Positions 1-11,164 of a stretch of DNA of 64,000 nt are shown here, in pieces. Every line of letters starts with the position of its first letter. The first letter of the stretch is position 1. Source of the DNA: Amborella trichopoda (lineage: Eukaryota > Streptophyta > Magnoliopsida > Amborellales > Amborellaceae); assembly GCF_000471905.2 (NCBI RefSeq), contig NW_006494789.1:9128469-9192468 (forward strand), read 5' to 3'. Position numbers and translations under genes: made by a program. The notes beneath the pieces are model-generated. The model had not been told where the DNA came from. It saw only the letters and a list, made by a program, of their open reading frames with translations, and made no database searches.

Positions 1-769
1 TAGCTGTGATGTCTCGATGAAGAACCTAGATGGCAAAGCTTGTTGCCGCTTGCAGAGGTCCTACTACCCGACGCTCATAGCTGTTCTCCTTGCGTCCTAT
101 GCCTATCGCCGTGCGACCTCGGAGAAACTATCGCCATGTGCCTCATCAAGAGTTGGCGCTGTCCACAAGGGATGCACCATCTCCTTGCATTGCCCACCAC
201 GATGCCTATTGACGTCCGGACTTCCCCTTCTCTTTGACGTCTCCTTCTTTCCTCTCCACCACCTCGGTTTCGAGTAGTATTGCCGCTGTGCTGGTCTTGA
301 GAACCATGCACGTCTTACTACCACTTCGAGTCAATAATTTCTGGTTGTCATGCTAGTCTCACTCCTACATCAAGCTCTCTTCTATTTTCTATCTTTCACC
401 GAACCTTGCACTTCCTCTCCTTCTCATGTGAACGTACATTAGCCTAAGACAAAGGTGGGTCCCTTCGACCCACTTGTCCTAAAAATTAACCACAAAAGTG
501 TTGTGCAGAAAACAAGAGGATTACCTGTCTAGGGGGGCCAGCTCAAGTAGCAAGGGGGCTATCTTTGTAATCTAAGAGGGCGCCCACACGAGCCAACCCA
601 AGTAAGTTTCGAATCCTCCTAAAATTTCTCTCTCATTGGTTGGTATACCTGCCATTTCCCTCGAACAAGTTCCAAGAGAGCGATCTCAAAATCCCGAGTT
701 CACAAGAAACCTGAGACACATGCCGCCAGATCACCTTGATCCGAAGGGCGAGATCGAGGCATCTAACCA
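1..769 (+). repeat. 3' part of the 5' LTR of element A
   Basis: Aligns by eye with the U5 half of the LTRs at 35898-38584 and 55065-57788: shared blocks include the GTGAAGAA / TTGCCGC segment near 15-55, the CACTTCGAGTC block near 322, the GACCCACTTGTC block near 467 and the ending ATCTAACCA. It shares the 280-350 segment with E and, reversed, with F, which D has lost. The LTR terminal CA is at 768-769, three bases before the primer site. Confidence 0.85.
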
Positions 770-772
770 GCT

Positions 773-790
773 TGGCGACTCCACTGGGAC
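773..790 (+). promoter_or_regulatory. Primer binding site, tRNA-Arg type
   Basis: TGGCGACTCCACTGGGAC follows the LTR end by three bases. The first 13 bases match the complement of the 3' end of plant tRNA-Arg(ACG), as I recall it, except one position; one G of the later GGGG run is missing. The same site recurs next to every other LTR 3' end of an element 5' side in the window. A tRNA-Arg primer is known for Ogre elements. Confidence 0.75.
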
Positions 791-856
791 TTACTACCCC
801 TTAGTCGGTTCGATCTTATTTTACCAACTTCCTTTTTACTTTTTGCACCTATTTCT

Positions 857-1370
857 ATGGCACCTAGGTTATGCAACCCATTCATCTGGGTAGAGAACTT
901 CCTTATCCCTGCACTCGTGGATGTCCCAGGGAAGAGAGTCACTCAAGCCTCCTTCCCCACTCTCCTACTGAGTCAGGACTCAAGATCCGGCTTCCAGGTT
1001 CTCACCTGAATTGGTGTCAATGGGGACTTAAAGGTCTCCGCCTCCCTACTTTCTCCCCTTGGTGGACTCTCCATCAAGGTCCCTTGCATGGGAAGCACTC
1101 TTGCTACTGGAAAATCTCCTTCCAGTCATACCACTGTGGTACGCCGAAAGGTTGCCCTGTCCATCCCTGCGAAAGGCAAGCAAGCCGCTGTCACTCCTGA
1201 GGTTCGCCCCAAGGCAACCCCTTGTGCTCTTTCACTACTTCGAGCCTCCACACCTGGAGGGTCGGTACACAGAGGTGGAGGTCTTGAGTTTTTCAACCCT
1301 CATACACAATCAAAGGCTCATGGTCTATCCACTTGAGCCACACCTTGGGGCAACTCTTATGTTGCCTTGA
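857..1370 (+). pseudogene. Leader ORF (ORF1-like) of element A, function unknown
   Basis: An ATG at 857 begins MAPRLCNPFIWVENFLIP, matching B (MVAGFYNPFIRIGDF), C (MASGICNPFIWIGDF) and E (MAPGFFNPFIQVG) at the same place after the PBS. A TGA interrupts the LTWIG motif near 1010. The frame then continues through VVRRKVALSIPAKGKQ to 1336, while a neighbouring frame ends in the shared C-terminus ATLMLP at about 1370, so at least one frameshift is present. Ogre elements have an extra ORF upstream of gag, and the position fits that. The product has no motif I recognise and would be about 170 residues. Confidence 0.5.
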
Positions 1371-2388
1371 ACTCGCAACGGCCAGGCCTTCTCGACCCAA
1401 ACCCTACTTGTGCCATGCATTCCCTTTCCACAGCTCGGGGCAGCGCTAGCTTTATGCCACCTCGAGCACATGAGGGTCGATCGTTCCATCTTCCCTCCCG
1501 GCACACATAGCTGCACCTTGTGAGAGACAAGCTCCCACCTCCTCCCTCACAAACACAAGCTCGTGAGTCTTGGCCTCATCAGGTCAAACCCATTGACCGA
1601 GCCTAGGTTGACCTCCAAGTCACCTGGACGACTAACCCGAAAGGTGCATACGAACCATCTTTGTAGGTTCGTCTCGAATTCAAACTCAGGTGGAGTCATG
1701 CACCCGCTACGTCCTTTGCCGCATCCCTGACGTCAGGCAAGCACCTCAAGCCCTAATACTCAAAGGTCTTCCCTAAGAGTTCCATCTTGAGCCAACCTCG
1801 GTCAACCCAACACCCGGGCCACACAAAGGAATTCGGGGCAACGACTTGATGTAAGACAGAGGCCTCCAGCCTCCAAGACAAGAACCCAAGCTACCCTGCA
1901 TCCTTAAGACCCACTCCCTGCTCTAGCTCATAGGCATGGCCCTCTCCTGTTCGAAGAAAACAGGGCAGTCTAGGTCTCATGCTCGGTTCTAGAATGAGGT
2001 CCACAACTGATTCAGGATGAAGCTGAAAAGAGGCCTGCAGATCCTGACCAGGGAAACCTCCAAGGCAGTCGAGGTAACCACCCCTGACGACCTCCTGCCT
2101 TGTAATCCCTTCTTCCCTCTTCAAACTCCAGAACCTGAGCAAGTCCGGGAATACTGTTAGGTGATCACCACCCAGAAGTCACGGTCCCAAGACCATCAAG
2201 AACCGGTCCTCACAAGATCGGAATACAAAGCCCGAGTCCATTCGGGGCAAGCTAAGCCCCTCTAGACTGACTTGCCATGCATGACTCGCCATCCTCGGCA
2301 GCCCGCTGCATCACCTAACTCTGACCTCCTAGAAGAAACGTTTAGTGTCATGGTGATCAAGGACTCGAACGATGCCCAGTAGGAACGG
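1371..2388 (+). other. Untranslated leader between ORF1 and gag, element A
   Basis: No gene is seen. The stretch is conserved in D (39211-40156) and E (58414-59431), with blocks such as CTCAAAGGTCTTCCC (1763), GAATTCGGGGCAA (1830) and the run just before gag. It probably holds the gag translation leader and packaging signals, which is an inference from position. Confidence 0.6.
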
Positions 2389-4290
2389 ATGAACATGTTC
2401 CAGGAAATGATGCAAGCCATCCTCATAAAAATGGAGCGCCTAAAGGCCTCCAGGTCCCCTTTTTTGTCTGATTCCCCGATCCGTGAGGACATAGCTCTGA
2501 GGCAGACTCCCCCTCTAGTCTCCCTAGACAGCGTCTCATCTCGTAGGGTCTCCCAAACCAACATAGATGTTATGGTGGCCCTTAGCCTCAAGAACAAGGT
2601 CCCTGACATGCAGGAGACGTTGCTGTACCAAAATCCGTATCCTTTGCACATTGACCAAGTGTCGTTTCCCTCGAACTACAGAAAACGGAAACTCCCCCTG
2701 CTCAATGGTACCACGTCTCCTCACCTGCATACGGTCCATTTCTAAGAGGTCTGCTGGGAGATGGCAATTGATGGACGTCTCCTCCTCTGCCAGTTCGTCG
2801 AGACGCTCGAAGGACCAGCCTTTCAGTTGTATGCTCGGCTGCCGCCAAACTAGATGCACACTTAGCAAGAAATGGAGCTGTTGTTCTACCAATGGTTCTA
2901 AAAAGTCCAAAGGAACGTGGAAACCATCGAGCTTCTCACTTTGATGCAGGACCCGGTGAGCCAGTTGACAAGTTCATCACCCGATGGAGAGAGTTGACGA
3001 CCTTTCACGCCACTCCCATTACCGAGAAGGAAGCAGTTCTGACCTGCATGTTAAACATGCTTCCCAAGATCGCCCTATAAGTCGAGGCATCCAATCCACC
3101 CTCCATGTCAGAGCGCAGCTCTAAGGCAGGTCGAATCGAGGGATTGTTCAAGCACCACGGCAACCCTCATCAGCAATCCTTCAGCTCGAACTCTCGCTCT
3201 AGTAGTAGGGGCAATCAAAAGGCCATGATCAGCACAACTGTCACCGTGACTAACATTAAAGCCGCAGCTCCCCAAAGTCTTGACCTCTTTAAAGCTCAGA
3301 CGCCTCAGTCTAGGGCAAGCAGCAGTCCTACAATGCGGTCCCGCCTCCTAAAAATAGTAAGCAGAATGACTACTAGACCCAACACCAGAATAAGTTTACC
3401 CCTTTGACACAGAGTGGACCCTTGCACTGCTCCAACTGCTGTTAGAACAAAACATGATTCAGCTGCCAAAGGTCATCCTTATAGATTCGTCAGGGTAGGA
3501 GTTGAATGAGAAGTACTGCGCCAATAATAGGAGAGTAGCCCACCCCACTCATGACTGCTATAAGCTCAACAACACGATCAAGGCCCATTCGGAGCAGCTG
3601 AGACATCTCACATAGTCACCATCCAAGAGGACGATGGGCCACCCTTCATTCTTCATGCATTTTTCTCTATAATGCTTGCAGAAGGGATCGCCGCCCCAAA
3701 GCCTACAAGGCAGCCCAAGTTCCTGCCTCCTGAGATCGAGAACCTCTGGTATGCGTACCACCAAATATGAGGTCAAGACATTAGAGAGTCCACTGACTTG
3801 CATAAAATTTTAGTAGAAAATATGCAGCAGTGTCAGGAGGTTCATGGCGACTCGGAAAGACACCCTCAGGTCCCTCTTCTGCCTGTGCAAGAAGGCAAGC
3901 CCAGCAAAATACTGAGTAAGACCCTCTGTTGGACCTCTTTGAGGCAATGCTCCAACAGAGTCTTGTCACCCCCAAGTCAGCCAGATAGCCTAAGCGTCTT
4001 GCCCGGGGCACGAAAAAACTCTAGCTCCCCTATCATCAAGTGTGGGGTCACAAATTCAAGGAGTGCACTAGGTTCGAGGCCATAGTCGTAGATAAACGTT
4101 CAGCAAGGCCACATCCTCTGTGTGGTTCTCTTAAGACACAACCAAGCCCTCACACCCACGCAAGAGGAAGCCCCGCTACAAGCCCCTCATGAGCATGCAC
4201 TGGACCTTCAGAGCCCTCGACCTCTCAGCCCTGGGAAGTCAACCATGGGCGAGGTAGGATCAATCCTTGAAACGTGAGGTCGTCTATCAA
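2389..4290 (+). pseudogene. gag: Gag polyprotein, element A, broken
   Basis: Structural protein that forms the virus-like particle and binds the RNA. It begins MNMFQEMMQAILIKMERLKA and continues into the gag core: LPLLNGTTSPHLHT, FVETLEGPAFQLYARLPP (usually WYARLPP) and RNVETIELLTLMQDP. The nucleic-acid-binding part has three CxxH-x4-H-x4-C-type knuckles. The first is near 3520 (YCANNRRVAHPTHDCYKLNN, with H changed to N), the second near 3750 (degenerate) and the third near 4035 (YHQVWGHKFKECTRF, readable across frames). Stops and frameshifts occur at about 2745, 2855, 3080, 3408 and 3590, where about 45 bp are missing compared with D. The start was chosen by agreement with E and B. Confidence 0.85.
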
Positions 4291-4540
4291 GCTAGGGCCA
4301 CTCACCAGCTTGATAGTGCAGTCCAAACACCCCCTCAGGGATCCTGAAGGAGACGGTGACCACCTAGGTCAGCCCGCTGAAGGAATCATCTTCCTCAACC
4401 ACTAGCTGAGGAAGAATTCCTCAGGCCCCTTCCTCTGCTGTCGACCTTGTGGGACTTCATCCTAGGCACAACTCTCCTCATCTTATCGCCCAATCAGGCA
4501 GACGACCCTAAGTTATCAATATCTCAAGATTCGTCCAACA

Positions 4541-5821
4541 TGGGTGGCTACATTGAAAGCACCCCATGACGATCAAAGCCGGGACATGACCTTAAATACC
4601 CCTTGCAAATGTCCAATTTCAGCGACGACATAAAAAGCTGTCTGAAACGTTCTAACTCTTCTTCTCCTTTCTCCTCCCCTATTCCTTCTGCAGGTATCAC
4701 TCAGCAATGCCCAGATTTCGACAATCTAAACAAAGAGTTCAGGGGCACCAGCCCCACCACGCCGCAGCAAGAGCGCCTCAGAGAGATGCTAGCCTAGGTG
4801 CCTAAATTTTCGACAGCCGCCAACACCATGTCAACCCCAGCAAAGACCAAGTCATGTTCAGACTCTCGTTCCAAAGAGGCCTCCCACATGGTGCAAATCT
4901 TGGAAGCACCAGTGAGCATGGGGCAAATAAACTGAAGATAAGGATAGAAGCTATAGCCCACACCTCAAAAGATCAAGATCCTCAAATTTTTTGATCCTTC
5001 ACTTTCCCCTAAGCCTTAACCTCAAACCTCTACATCCCTAATACAAGTTCCTATTATTACCCCATCAACCAGACCGCATTGGCTGAACAAAGTTAGCTTG
5101 TGTCACAAACTAGAACTCAAGCAAAGCCTGTTCCTAAGCCTACCCTACCGCCTACACTAGTGACTGGAGCAGGAACACAGAAGACAAATGAGGATAAAGT
5201 AAAATACGACGTAATTGGGCACTTGAGAAAGCTTCCAGCCCTTTTAAGTATCTATGATGCCCTCCCGCTGTCTAGAGACTATTGTATGACTCTGGTACAA
5301 GATCTTTCTAACCTAGAGGTGTATAAGATTGAGGTGGAACTTATTGAGGTTGAACCAGTCATCCTAAGTGGGTGCCTGACAATATCCTATTTCAAAGATG
5401 ACCTTCAATGGAGAGGAAAATTCCATAATCGCCCCCTCTTCATGAATGGTGAACTGCACGCCTACCCTCTCAATCGGATCATGCTGAATGGAGGGTCAGC
5501 AGTTAACCTGATCCCAATAAGGATTCTCACCCAACTGGGATTAGGGTCTGATGACCTCACTCCTACCCACATCACCGTACAAGGGTTCAACCAGTCAAGA
5601 GAAAATCAGTCGGCACAGTGCGTCTTTGCCTCAAGATCGGTAATCTCAACGATTATGCTCAGTTCCACATAATCGACATCGATACCTCTTACAACGTCTT
5701 GCTTGATCGTCCTTGGCCACACGCTCAGGGGTGGTTCCTTTCATGCTTCACCAATGTTTCAAGTACTGATGAGATGGAAGGAAACACATGGTGTATAATG
5801 ACAAAAGACCGTTCCCCGTAG
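4541..5821 (+). pseudogene. pro: Ser-rich linker and aspartic protease, element A
   Basis: The linker (4541-5099) has a Ser/Pro-rich run, CPDFDNLNKEF and the block KEASHMVQILEAP, which is the last part shared with RT-bearing elements. The retropepsin follows from 5100: DVIGHLRKLPALLSIYDAL, NRPLFMNGELHA, active-site loop LNGGSAVNLIP and, after a frameshift near 5640, FHIIDIDTSYNVLLDRPW. The catalytic motif should be D-G-G/S; here the codon at 5487-5489 is AAT (Asn), a G-to-A change, so the enzyme is dead. In related Tat elements this domain cleaves Gag and Pol and lies directly before RT. Here no RT follows. Confidence 0.85.
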
Positions 5822-6731
5822 CTAAAACTCACTATGCCGATGCCAAGTACTATTTCCCAGACCTTCCAGCATCTGGAAAGCCAAAAGATTATGATCGGAA
5901 GTCTGTGAGAAAGATACGACCTTCGTCTCATGATGTCGTTGAGGATCTGAGGCGAATGATCATGGATATGTTCAAAGAAGAAGAAAGACAAGGCAAGATC
6001 CTCCCTGTGACCCCCATTCACCCAAGTATACCTTGCCGCCTCTCTAAGGTCATGGTATCCTCTCCTGAAGACAAAGTTTCTCCCTCTACTTCTAATTCGC
6101 TAGAACAAAACAACTAGACAAAGTAGCTCTTGAGCCCGAGGAAGCCCCAGAGGTGGAACTTCTAGCACCAAGGGTCACCTATACAACAGATCAGCAAAAG
6201 GTTCTGCGTGTCCCCATCGGTCTCCTAGAGGTAAAACTGGCGCACCAACCACTACGGAAGGTGCTCCAAATTTCATCCTCCTTGGACAAGGAGATCACCG
6301 ACAGTCAAAAGAACGTCCTACACTTCTCAGGCCTTGACGAGGAAGTATAAGCTGGCAAGAGTCAACATGACCTCATGGTGGAGTTGAGAAGCGGGGTGCA
6401 TAACCTCCAGAATCAACTAAAGGCTATACATGTCGCTTTAAAGCACTTAAAGGAGTTTGTCCCTGAGACTAAGACTTATGATGAGCTCAAGATCAATGCA
6501 CCTCAAATTGAAGCCAAAGCTCCCCCAAACTGGAGCATTTATAACAAGCAGGCTCATCAAATCATGAAAACCATTAATTATGAGCCCCTCTCCATCAAAC
6601 ACTAAGGGGTGAGGAATCCACTGCTCCCCCATTCAAGGTCATTTAAGCCACAGCATGCTGCCACAAGATGAAGCAAGGAGTGGGCTACTCTTTCTCGTCT
6701 CAAACAATGAAAGGGCAGAAGCAATGAATTG
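5822..6731 (+). pseudogene. C-terminal tail of the Gag-Pro protein with coiled coil, element A
   Basis: After the protease come HYADAKYYFPDLP, then DVVEDLRRMIMDMFKEEER, PRVTYTTDQQKVLRVPIGLL, and from 6375 a leucine-heptad stretch (VELRSGVHNLQNQLKAIHVA). It goes on to YNKQAHQIMKTINYEPLS, and a stop falls near 6731. The last half is also present in D (49330-49788), so it is a real family feature. The position where RT would begin is taken by this short helical tail. Its function is unknown; multimerisation is a guess from the heptads. Confidence 0.6.
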
Positions 6732-7258
6732 AGGTAGAAAAAGAGGGAACAAAAGACATGTCATGCACAAGGAAGAGAAAAGAGTCAATTCATTCATCAA
6801 TCAAAGATGGTTACAGATATCAGCAAAAAACGAAAAAAGGGGGATTCTATCGCTATTTGGGTACAAAGAGCTATGAATAGAAATATCCACTCAAATCTCA
6901 AAGCTAAGCCTGTAATGGTCCTGTTGTGCCCACTTGATCCCATCCTTTAAAGCTGCCGACTGGAGGAGTGCGAACTTTCTAGCCAAACAGGGATATTCCC
7001 CACACACCAACTGCGATGAAAATCTCACTGGCCACAATAATTAAGCTTTGCAAAATGCTGATGTTGCATTCAAGAATGGCCATGTCATCCTCATTTTCAA
7101 ATAGGCGATTTCCTTAAATATCAAAGGAACCTCTGAAGGGAAAATCTTGCAATCAAGGTGAACAAACTGATGCATGAGCAGACTGGTTCTAAGGTTACCC
7201 AAGTGTTCCACCATGGAATATGTGATAGTTAAAGGCCAGAGAAGAATCTAAGTAGAGG
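6732..7258. other. Spacer between Gag-Pro and the antisense gene, element A
   Basis: About 530 bp with no ORF I can support. The first 120 bp are A-rich, like D at 49790-49960, and contain TTCATTCATCAATCAA. The remainder may be the 3' UTR of the antisense transcript. Confidence 0.4.
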
Positions 7259-7934
7259 TTAGATAGAGGGATATTCCTCAGCAGAAGCGGATTCTTTTAA
7301 ATACAAAACAACCCTAGCTTGTTGAGCCATCTCAATCACTTTCTCTTTGAACATGTCTGCGTAAGGAACATCGAAGTCTAAGAGGTTGTCTATCAGCCTC
7401 TTCGCTAAAGAAGGGAACATGATCAGCTCGAAGAGAGAAATTCGACTGAAAAGTTGATAAGCAGCTCTAAGAAGATCATGGCCGTTGTCTGCAGAGACAT
7501 TACGACGTTTAAGCATGGTGACTTGTGCAGGAAAGGCATCACAACCTGCAATACAACAAAGCCTCCCCGGATGCGCCAGACAAGAGGGTGCATGACTTGC
7601 CCTGAAAAGGAGGTGACTACAAAGGATGAACCTATGATTGGTTCCCTTCAAGCAGAAGGTGCGCCGCTCCCTCTCATGGTGGCAAGAGGGATCGCCTTGT
7701 TGCCCATGATTACCAAGCTGTACTCGCTCTCACCTCCGGAGATAGGATGTTGAAGAGAGGGATGCAGTTCATTCGCAATAATAAGGGGCTCTTCGTCCCC
7801 AATAACAACAAGGCCCATGTCTGAAGAAGCCTCTTGGAAGGTTTCGAGACCTTGGCTAATCGTCGAGAAGGCATCTGTCGGAGGGTTTTTATCCAAAAGT
7901 ACTAACTATTCACATGGCCACGAAGAAACTGCAC
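7259..7934 (-). pseudogene. Antisense gene remnant of element A (PMD-type gene, core deleted)
   Basis: A minus-strand reading of 130 codons (7651-7259) contains LFSRISLFELIMFPSLAKR and a helical end (KVIEMAQQARVVLYLKE). It resembles the C-terminal helical part of D's antisense protein (LKELSLEELGTMI, near 50130). A second reading (7896-7648) is acidic, like D's 50469-50864. The mobile-domain core present in D at 51700-53367 is missing: the sequence jumps from the leader/start zone at 7935 (CTGCACTCACCAG, matching D at 53305) to the acidic region. An internal deletion of more than 2 kb in A is the simplest explanation. Confidence 0.45.
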
Positions 7935-8733
7935 TCACCAGAGTGGGACTATCGCCGTCTCACAGTCAAAGGGAAGACTATCACCACCAGGAGGGAATCG
8001 TCGTCTCACGATTAGCCAAGGATTATCAACATCCTGCGAACCAAGGCGTACTAATGCCTCGCTCCAACTGTCAGTATGTGCCGCACATGTGAACCTTGAA
8101 ATCCAAAAACGCCGTCTGACGCTTGTGGCATGGCTTATCACCGTTCACCGCCTCGTGTCCCTCTTCGCGACCGTTACGGTCCCATGATCCTCCGGGATCC
8201 CAGCGGCATTTCCCCTCTCCATCAGGAATCCACTTCTGTTCACCGGGAAAATCCTTTATTGTGACCTTGTGGATTGCCCTTCTCCTTGGTTTCCCACTTC
8301 AGCAGTTCACTAAAGCTCACCGAAATTTTGCTAAGTTTTCGATGAACTCAATGCAGCCCCTTCTCCTTCTCCTCCAACAACCAGAGAGCCGACAACACCC
8401 TCTGAACACTTTACGACCTCCCCTCCAGCAGCAGAATGGTCAAGCAGCACTAGAACTCCGACAGGGCCACTCTGCAAATCCTACTAAGGCCTTGAGAAAC
8501 CTTGTTCCGTGCTAAAAAAGCCTCGATACTTCTTGGAAAGGTTTGCAATCATGGTGCGAAGCTTGGCATCTCTAAAATCTCACTAGAAAAATCTCTAAAG
8601 GTCTGTCCTTGCAAGTTTTGCCCAAGAAGTTCTTGTCAAAAAACCCTCACCAGAATGCTTCGGCTCATTCTCTCTCCAAAAAGCTTTCTACTGTTTTACC
8701 ATTCAATAAAACAGTAAACTGGGGTTTCTCCCC
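7935..8733 (-). other. Leader of the antisense transcript, element A
   Basis: About 800 bp between the minus-strand TATA box and the antisense gene start. It aligns loosely with D 53368-54285 (blocks TCACCGAAATT, GCTCGGAGAAACCTTG-like) and with the plus strand of C from 25780. It contains repeated short units (TATCGCCGTC, TATCACCACC). No convincing protein is encoded. Confidence 0.45.
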
Positions 8734-8741
8734 TTTTTATA
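8734..8741 (-). promoter_or_regulatory. TATA box of the antisense promoter, element A
   Basis: TATAAAAA on the minus strand, followed by GGGGAGAAACCCCAGTTT. The same arrangement (TATA, G-run, A-run, CCCCA) occurs in D at 54286-54293 and in C at 25772-25779, each on the antisense strand of its element. Confidence 0.6.
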
Positions 8742-8849
8742 CCCCGTGGTACCACGAACTAGCCCGACAAACTCAAAATGACGCTTCAATCCCTAGTTCT
8801 TTTTGGCGATAAGACCAGGCCGGGGCAGGCCAAGCCCGAGACCCGAGGC

Positions 8850-9060
8850 ATTATCGTCGCTCCCCTTGTCAAGACTTACTTCGTGTGCCTCATAAGAAGG
8901 ATAATGCTGCACAACCCATCAAGACTTTTACCGAGGGCCTCAACCAAAGACTATCACCGCGCCTGGTTTAGAGATTATCGCCTCGCATCTCTTCTAGGGC
9001 TCACAGCCGCGCGTCTCATCATGGAATGTTGGGGCCTACTACCGCGTGCTTTACCAAGTG
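8850..9060 (+). repeat. Degenerate 26-bp repeats upstream of the antisense promoter, element A
   Basis: Units such as GACTATCACCGCGCCTGGTT, GATTATCGCCTCGCATC and GCTCACAGCCGCGCGTC recur at about 26-bp spacing. D has a clearer array at 54400-54600. They lie about 110-330 bp upstream of the antisense TATA box. Confidence 0.5.
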
Positions 9061-9240
9061 ACCTAACCCATCACCTAGACTTACTGATGCAAGTGCCACT
9101 CCACACTTGGTGTCGTGCGCATGCCTTGGCATTCCCCTTTGGACCATTATCCTGCCTCCTTAGGAAGTTCAATCCCTGCATCACAGTCCCACTCCTCAGG
9201 GAGTCCAGTCTCGAGTGACGACCCTATTCCGCATTCCTTC

Positions 9241-10820
9241 ACCACAGCCATGGTCCGCATTGCATGACCTTAAACTGCATAATCATGGTCTGCATTGCAT
9301 GACCATAAACAGCACAGCCATGGTCCTCATTGCATGGCCTTAAACTGCATAGCCATGGCCCACATTGCATGACCTTAACCTACATAGCCATGGTCTGCAT
9401 TATATGACCTTAAACTACATAGCCATGGTCCGCATTGCACGAACTTAAACTGCACAGCCATGATTCACATTGCATGACCTTAAACTGCATAGCCATGGTT
9501 TGCATTNNNNNNNNNNNNNNNNNNNNNNNNNNNNNNNNNNNNNNNNNNNNNNNNNNNNNNNNNNNNNNNNNNNNNNNNNNNNNNNNNNNNNNNNNNNNNN
9601 NNNNNNNNNNNNNNNNNNNNNNNNNNNNNNNNNNNNNNNNNNNNNNNNNNNNNNNNNNNNNNNNNNNNNNNNNNNNNNNNNNNNNNNNNNNNNNNNNNNN
9701 NNNNNNNNNNNNNNNNNNNNNNNNNNNNNNNNNNNNNNNNNNNNNNNNNNNNNNNNNNNNNNNNNNNNNNNNNNNNNNNNNNNNNNNNNNNNNNNNNNNN
9801 NNNNNNNNNNNNNNNNNNNNNNNNNNNNNNNNNNNNNNNNNNNNNNNNNNNNNNNNNNNNNNNNNNNNNNNNNNNNNNNNNNNNNNNNNNNNNNNNNNNN
9901 NNNNNNNNNNNNNNNNNNNNNNNNNNNNNNNNNNNNNNNNNNNNNNNNNNNNNNNNNNNNNNNNNNNNNNNNNNNNNNNNNNNNNNNNNNNNNNNNNNNN
10001 NNNNNNNNNNNNNNNNNNNNNNNNNNNNNNNNNNNNNNNNNNNNNNNNNNNNNNNNNNNNNNNNNNNNNNNNNNNNNNNNNNNNNNNNNNNNNNNNNNNN
10101 NNNNNNNNNNNNNNNNNNNNNNNNNNNNNNNNNNNNNNNNNNNNNNNNNNNNNNNNNNNNNNNNNNNNNNNNNNNNNNNNNNNNNNNNNNNNNNNNNNNN
10201 NNNNNNNNNNNNNNNNNNNNNNNNNNNNNNNNNNNNNNNNNNNNNNNNNNNNNNNNNNNNNNNNNNNNNNNNNNNNNNNNNNNNNNNNNNNNNNNNNNNN
10301 NNNNNNNNNNNNNNNNNNNNNNNNNNNNNNNNNNNNNNNNNNNNNNNNNNNNNNNNNNNNNNNNNNNNNNNNNNNNNNNNNNNNNNNNNNNNNNNNNNNN
10401 NNNNNNNNNNNNNNNNNNNNNNNNNNNNNNNNNNNNNNNNNNNNNNNNNNNNNNNNNNNNNNNNNAGCCATGGTCCGCATTGCATGACCTTAAACTGCAC
10501 ATCCATGGTCCGCATTGCACAACATTAAACTGCATAGCCATGATTCGCATTGCATGAACTTAAACTGCACAGCCATGGTCAGCATTGCACAACCTTAAAC
10601 TACACTGCCACGGTCCATACTGCATGACCCTAAACTACATAGCTATGGTCCAAACTATACGACCCTAAATTGTAGCGGAGGTCTAGTTGCATGACCTTAA
10701 CCTGCATGGTCCTGATTGCTTGACGTAAAACTGCATAACCACAGTCCAAGATATATGACCTTAAACCATAGTGCAGATCCTGACCACATGACCTTAAACT
10801 ACATTGCCCAAGTCTAGGAG
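9241..10820 (+). repeat. 35-bp minisatellite in the 3' internal region of element A
   Basis: Tandem units of 35 bp, containing AGCCATGGTCCGCATTGCAT then GACCTTAAACTGC, run from about 9241 into the assembly gap and resume after it; units decay towards 10820. The same unit occurs in D (54730-54930) and reversed in C (24540-24960). Arrays in the 3' untranslated region are known for Ogre-type elements and can seed satellite DNA. Confidence 0.9.
9507..10465. other. Assembly gap of 959 N inside the minisatellite
   Basis: A run of N flanked on both sides by the same 35-bp unit. The true array length is unknown. Confidence 0.99.
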
Positions 10821-11160
10821 GCACGATCTTAAAACATGTCTCCCATTAACCGCCCACCTCTTTCATGTGCATCTACGTGCATGCTTTCCCTAACCAACCA
10901 ATTTGTGTGCGCTTACCCTCTTCTTCTCCCCAGTTCGCCTACTTAGGCACACATGCCCTTTACGTGCATCTCCACACACGTCTTCCCTACCGGCCAATTC
11001 ATGTGCGTTGGCCACCTTCACCATCATTCATCATCCCCCAGCGAGTCTTACCTATGCTCACTAAACGGCAAGCCCTCTCGGCACCTGTATTGGCCGTTAG
11101 CTAGTGGGTCACCACATTTCACCTATCATCCAATCGACTCTCCATAGGAAACATCATACC
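10821..11160 (+). other. 3' tail of element A, truncated before its LTR
   Basis: Aligns with the reverse complement of C around 24265-24520, with shared blocks TTCCCTAACC, TGTGTGCGC and CCAGCGAGTCTTACCTATGCTCA. Alignment is lost near 11160, where sequence in the opposite orientation (B) starts. No gene is seen. Confidence 0.7.
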
Positions 11161-11164
11161 ATCA

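Larger units (their letters stand above)
1..11160 (+). mobile_element. Element A: pol-less Tat/Ogre-like gypsy element, protease type
   Basis: Plus-strand retroelement, cut at the left window edge inside its 5' LTR and ending at a tail-to-tail junction with element B. Order seen: LTR end, PBS, leader ORF, gag, Ser-rich linker, aspartic protease, coiled-coil tail, antisense gene remnant, antisense promoter, 35-bp minisatellite, tail. No reverse transcriptase, RNase H or integrase motif can be read in any frame between the protease and the tail. It could only have moved with enzymes from another element. The body resembles D closely, apart from a deletion in the antisense gene. Confidence 0.8.

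Noticed and set aside
9410..10550. ORFs of about 350 codons across 9410-10550 on both strands
   Set aside because: They run through the 959-base N gap and the 35-bp repeat; the protein is almost all unknown residues.
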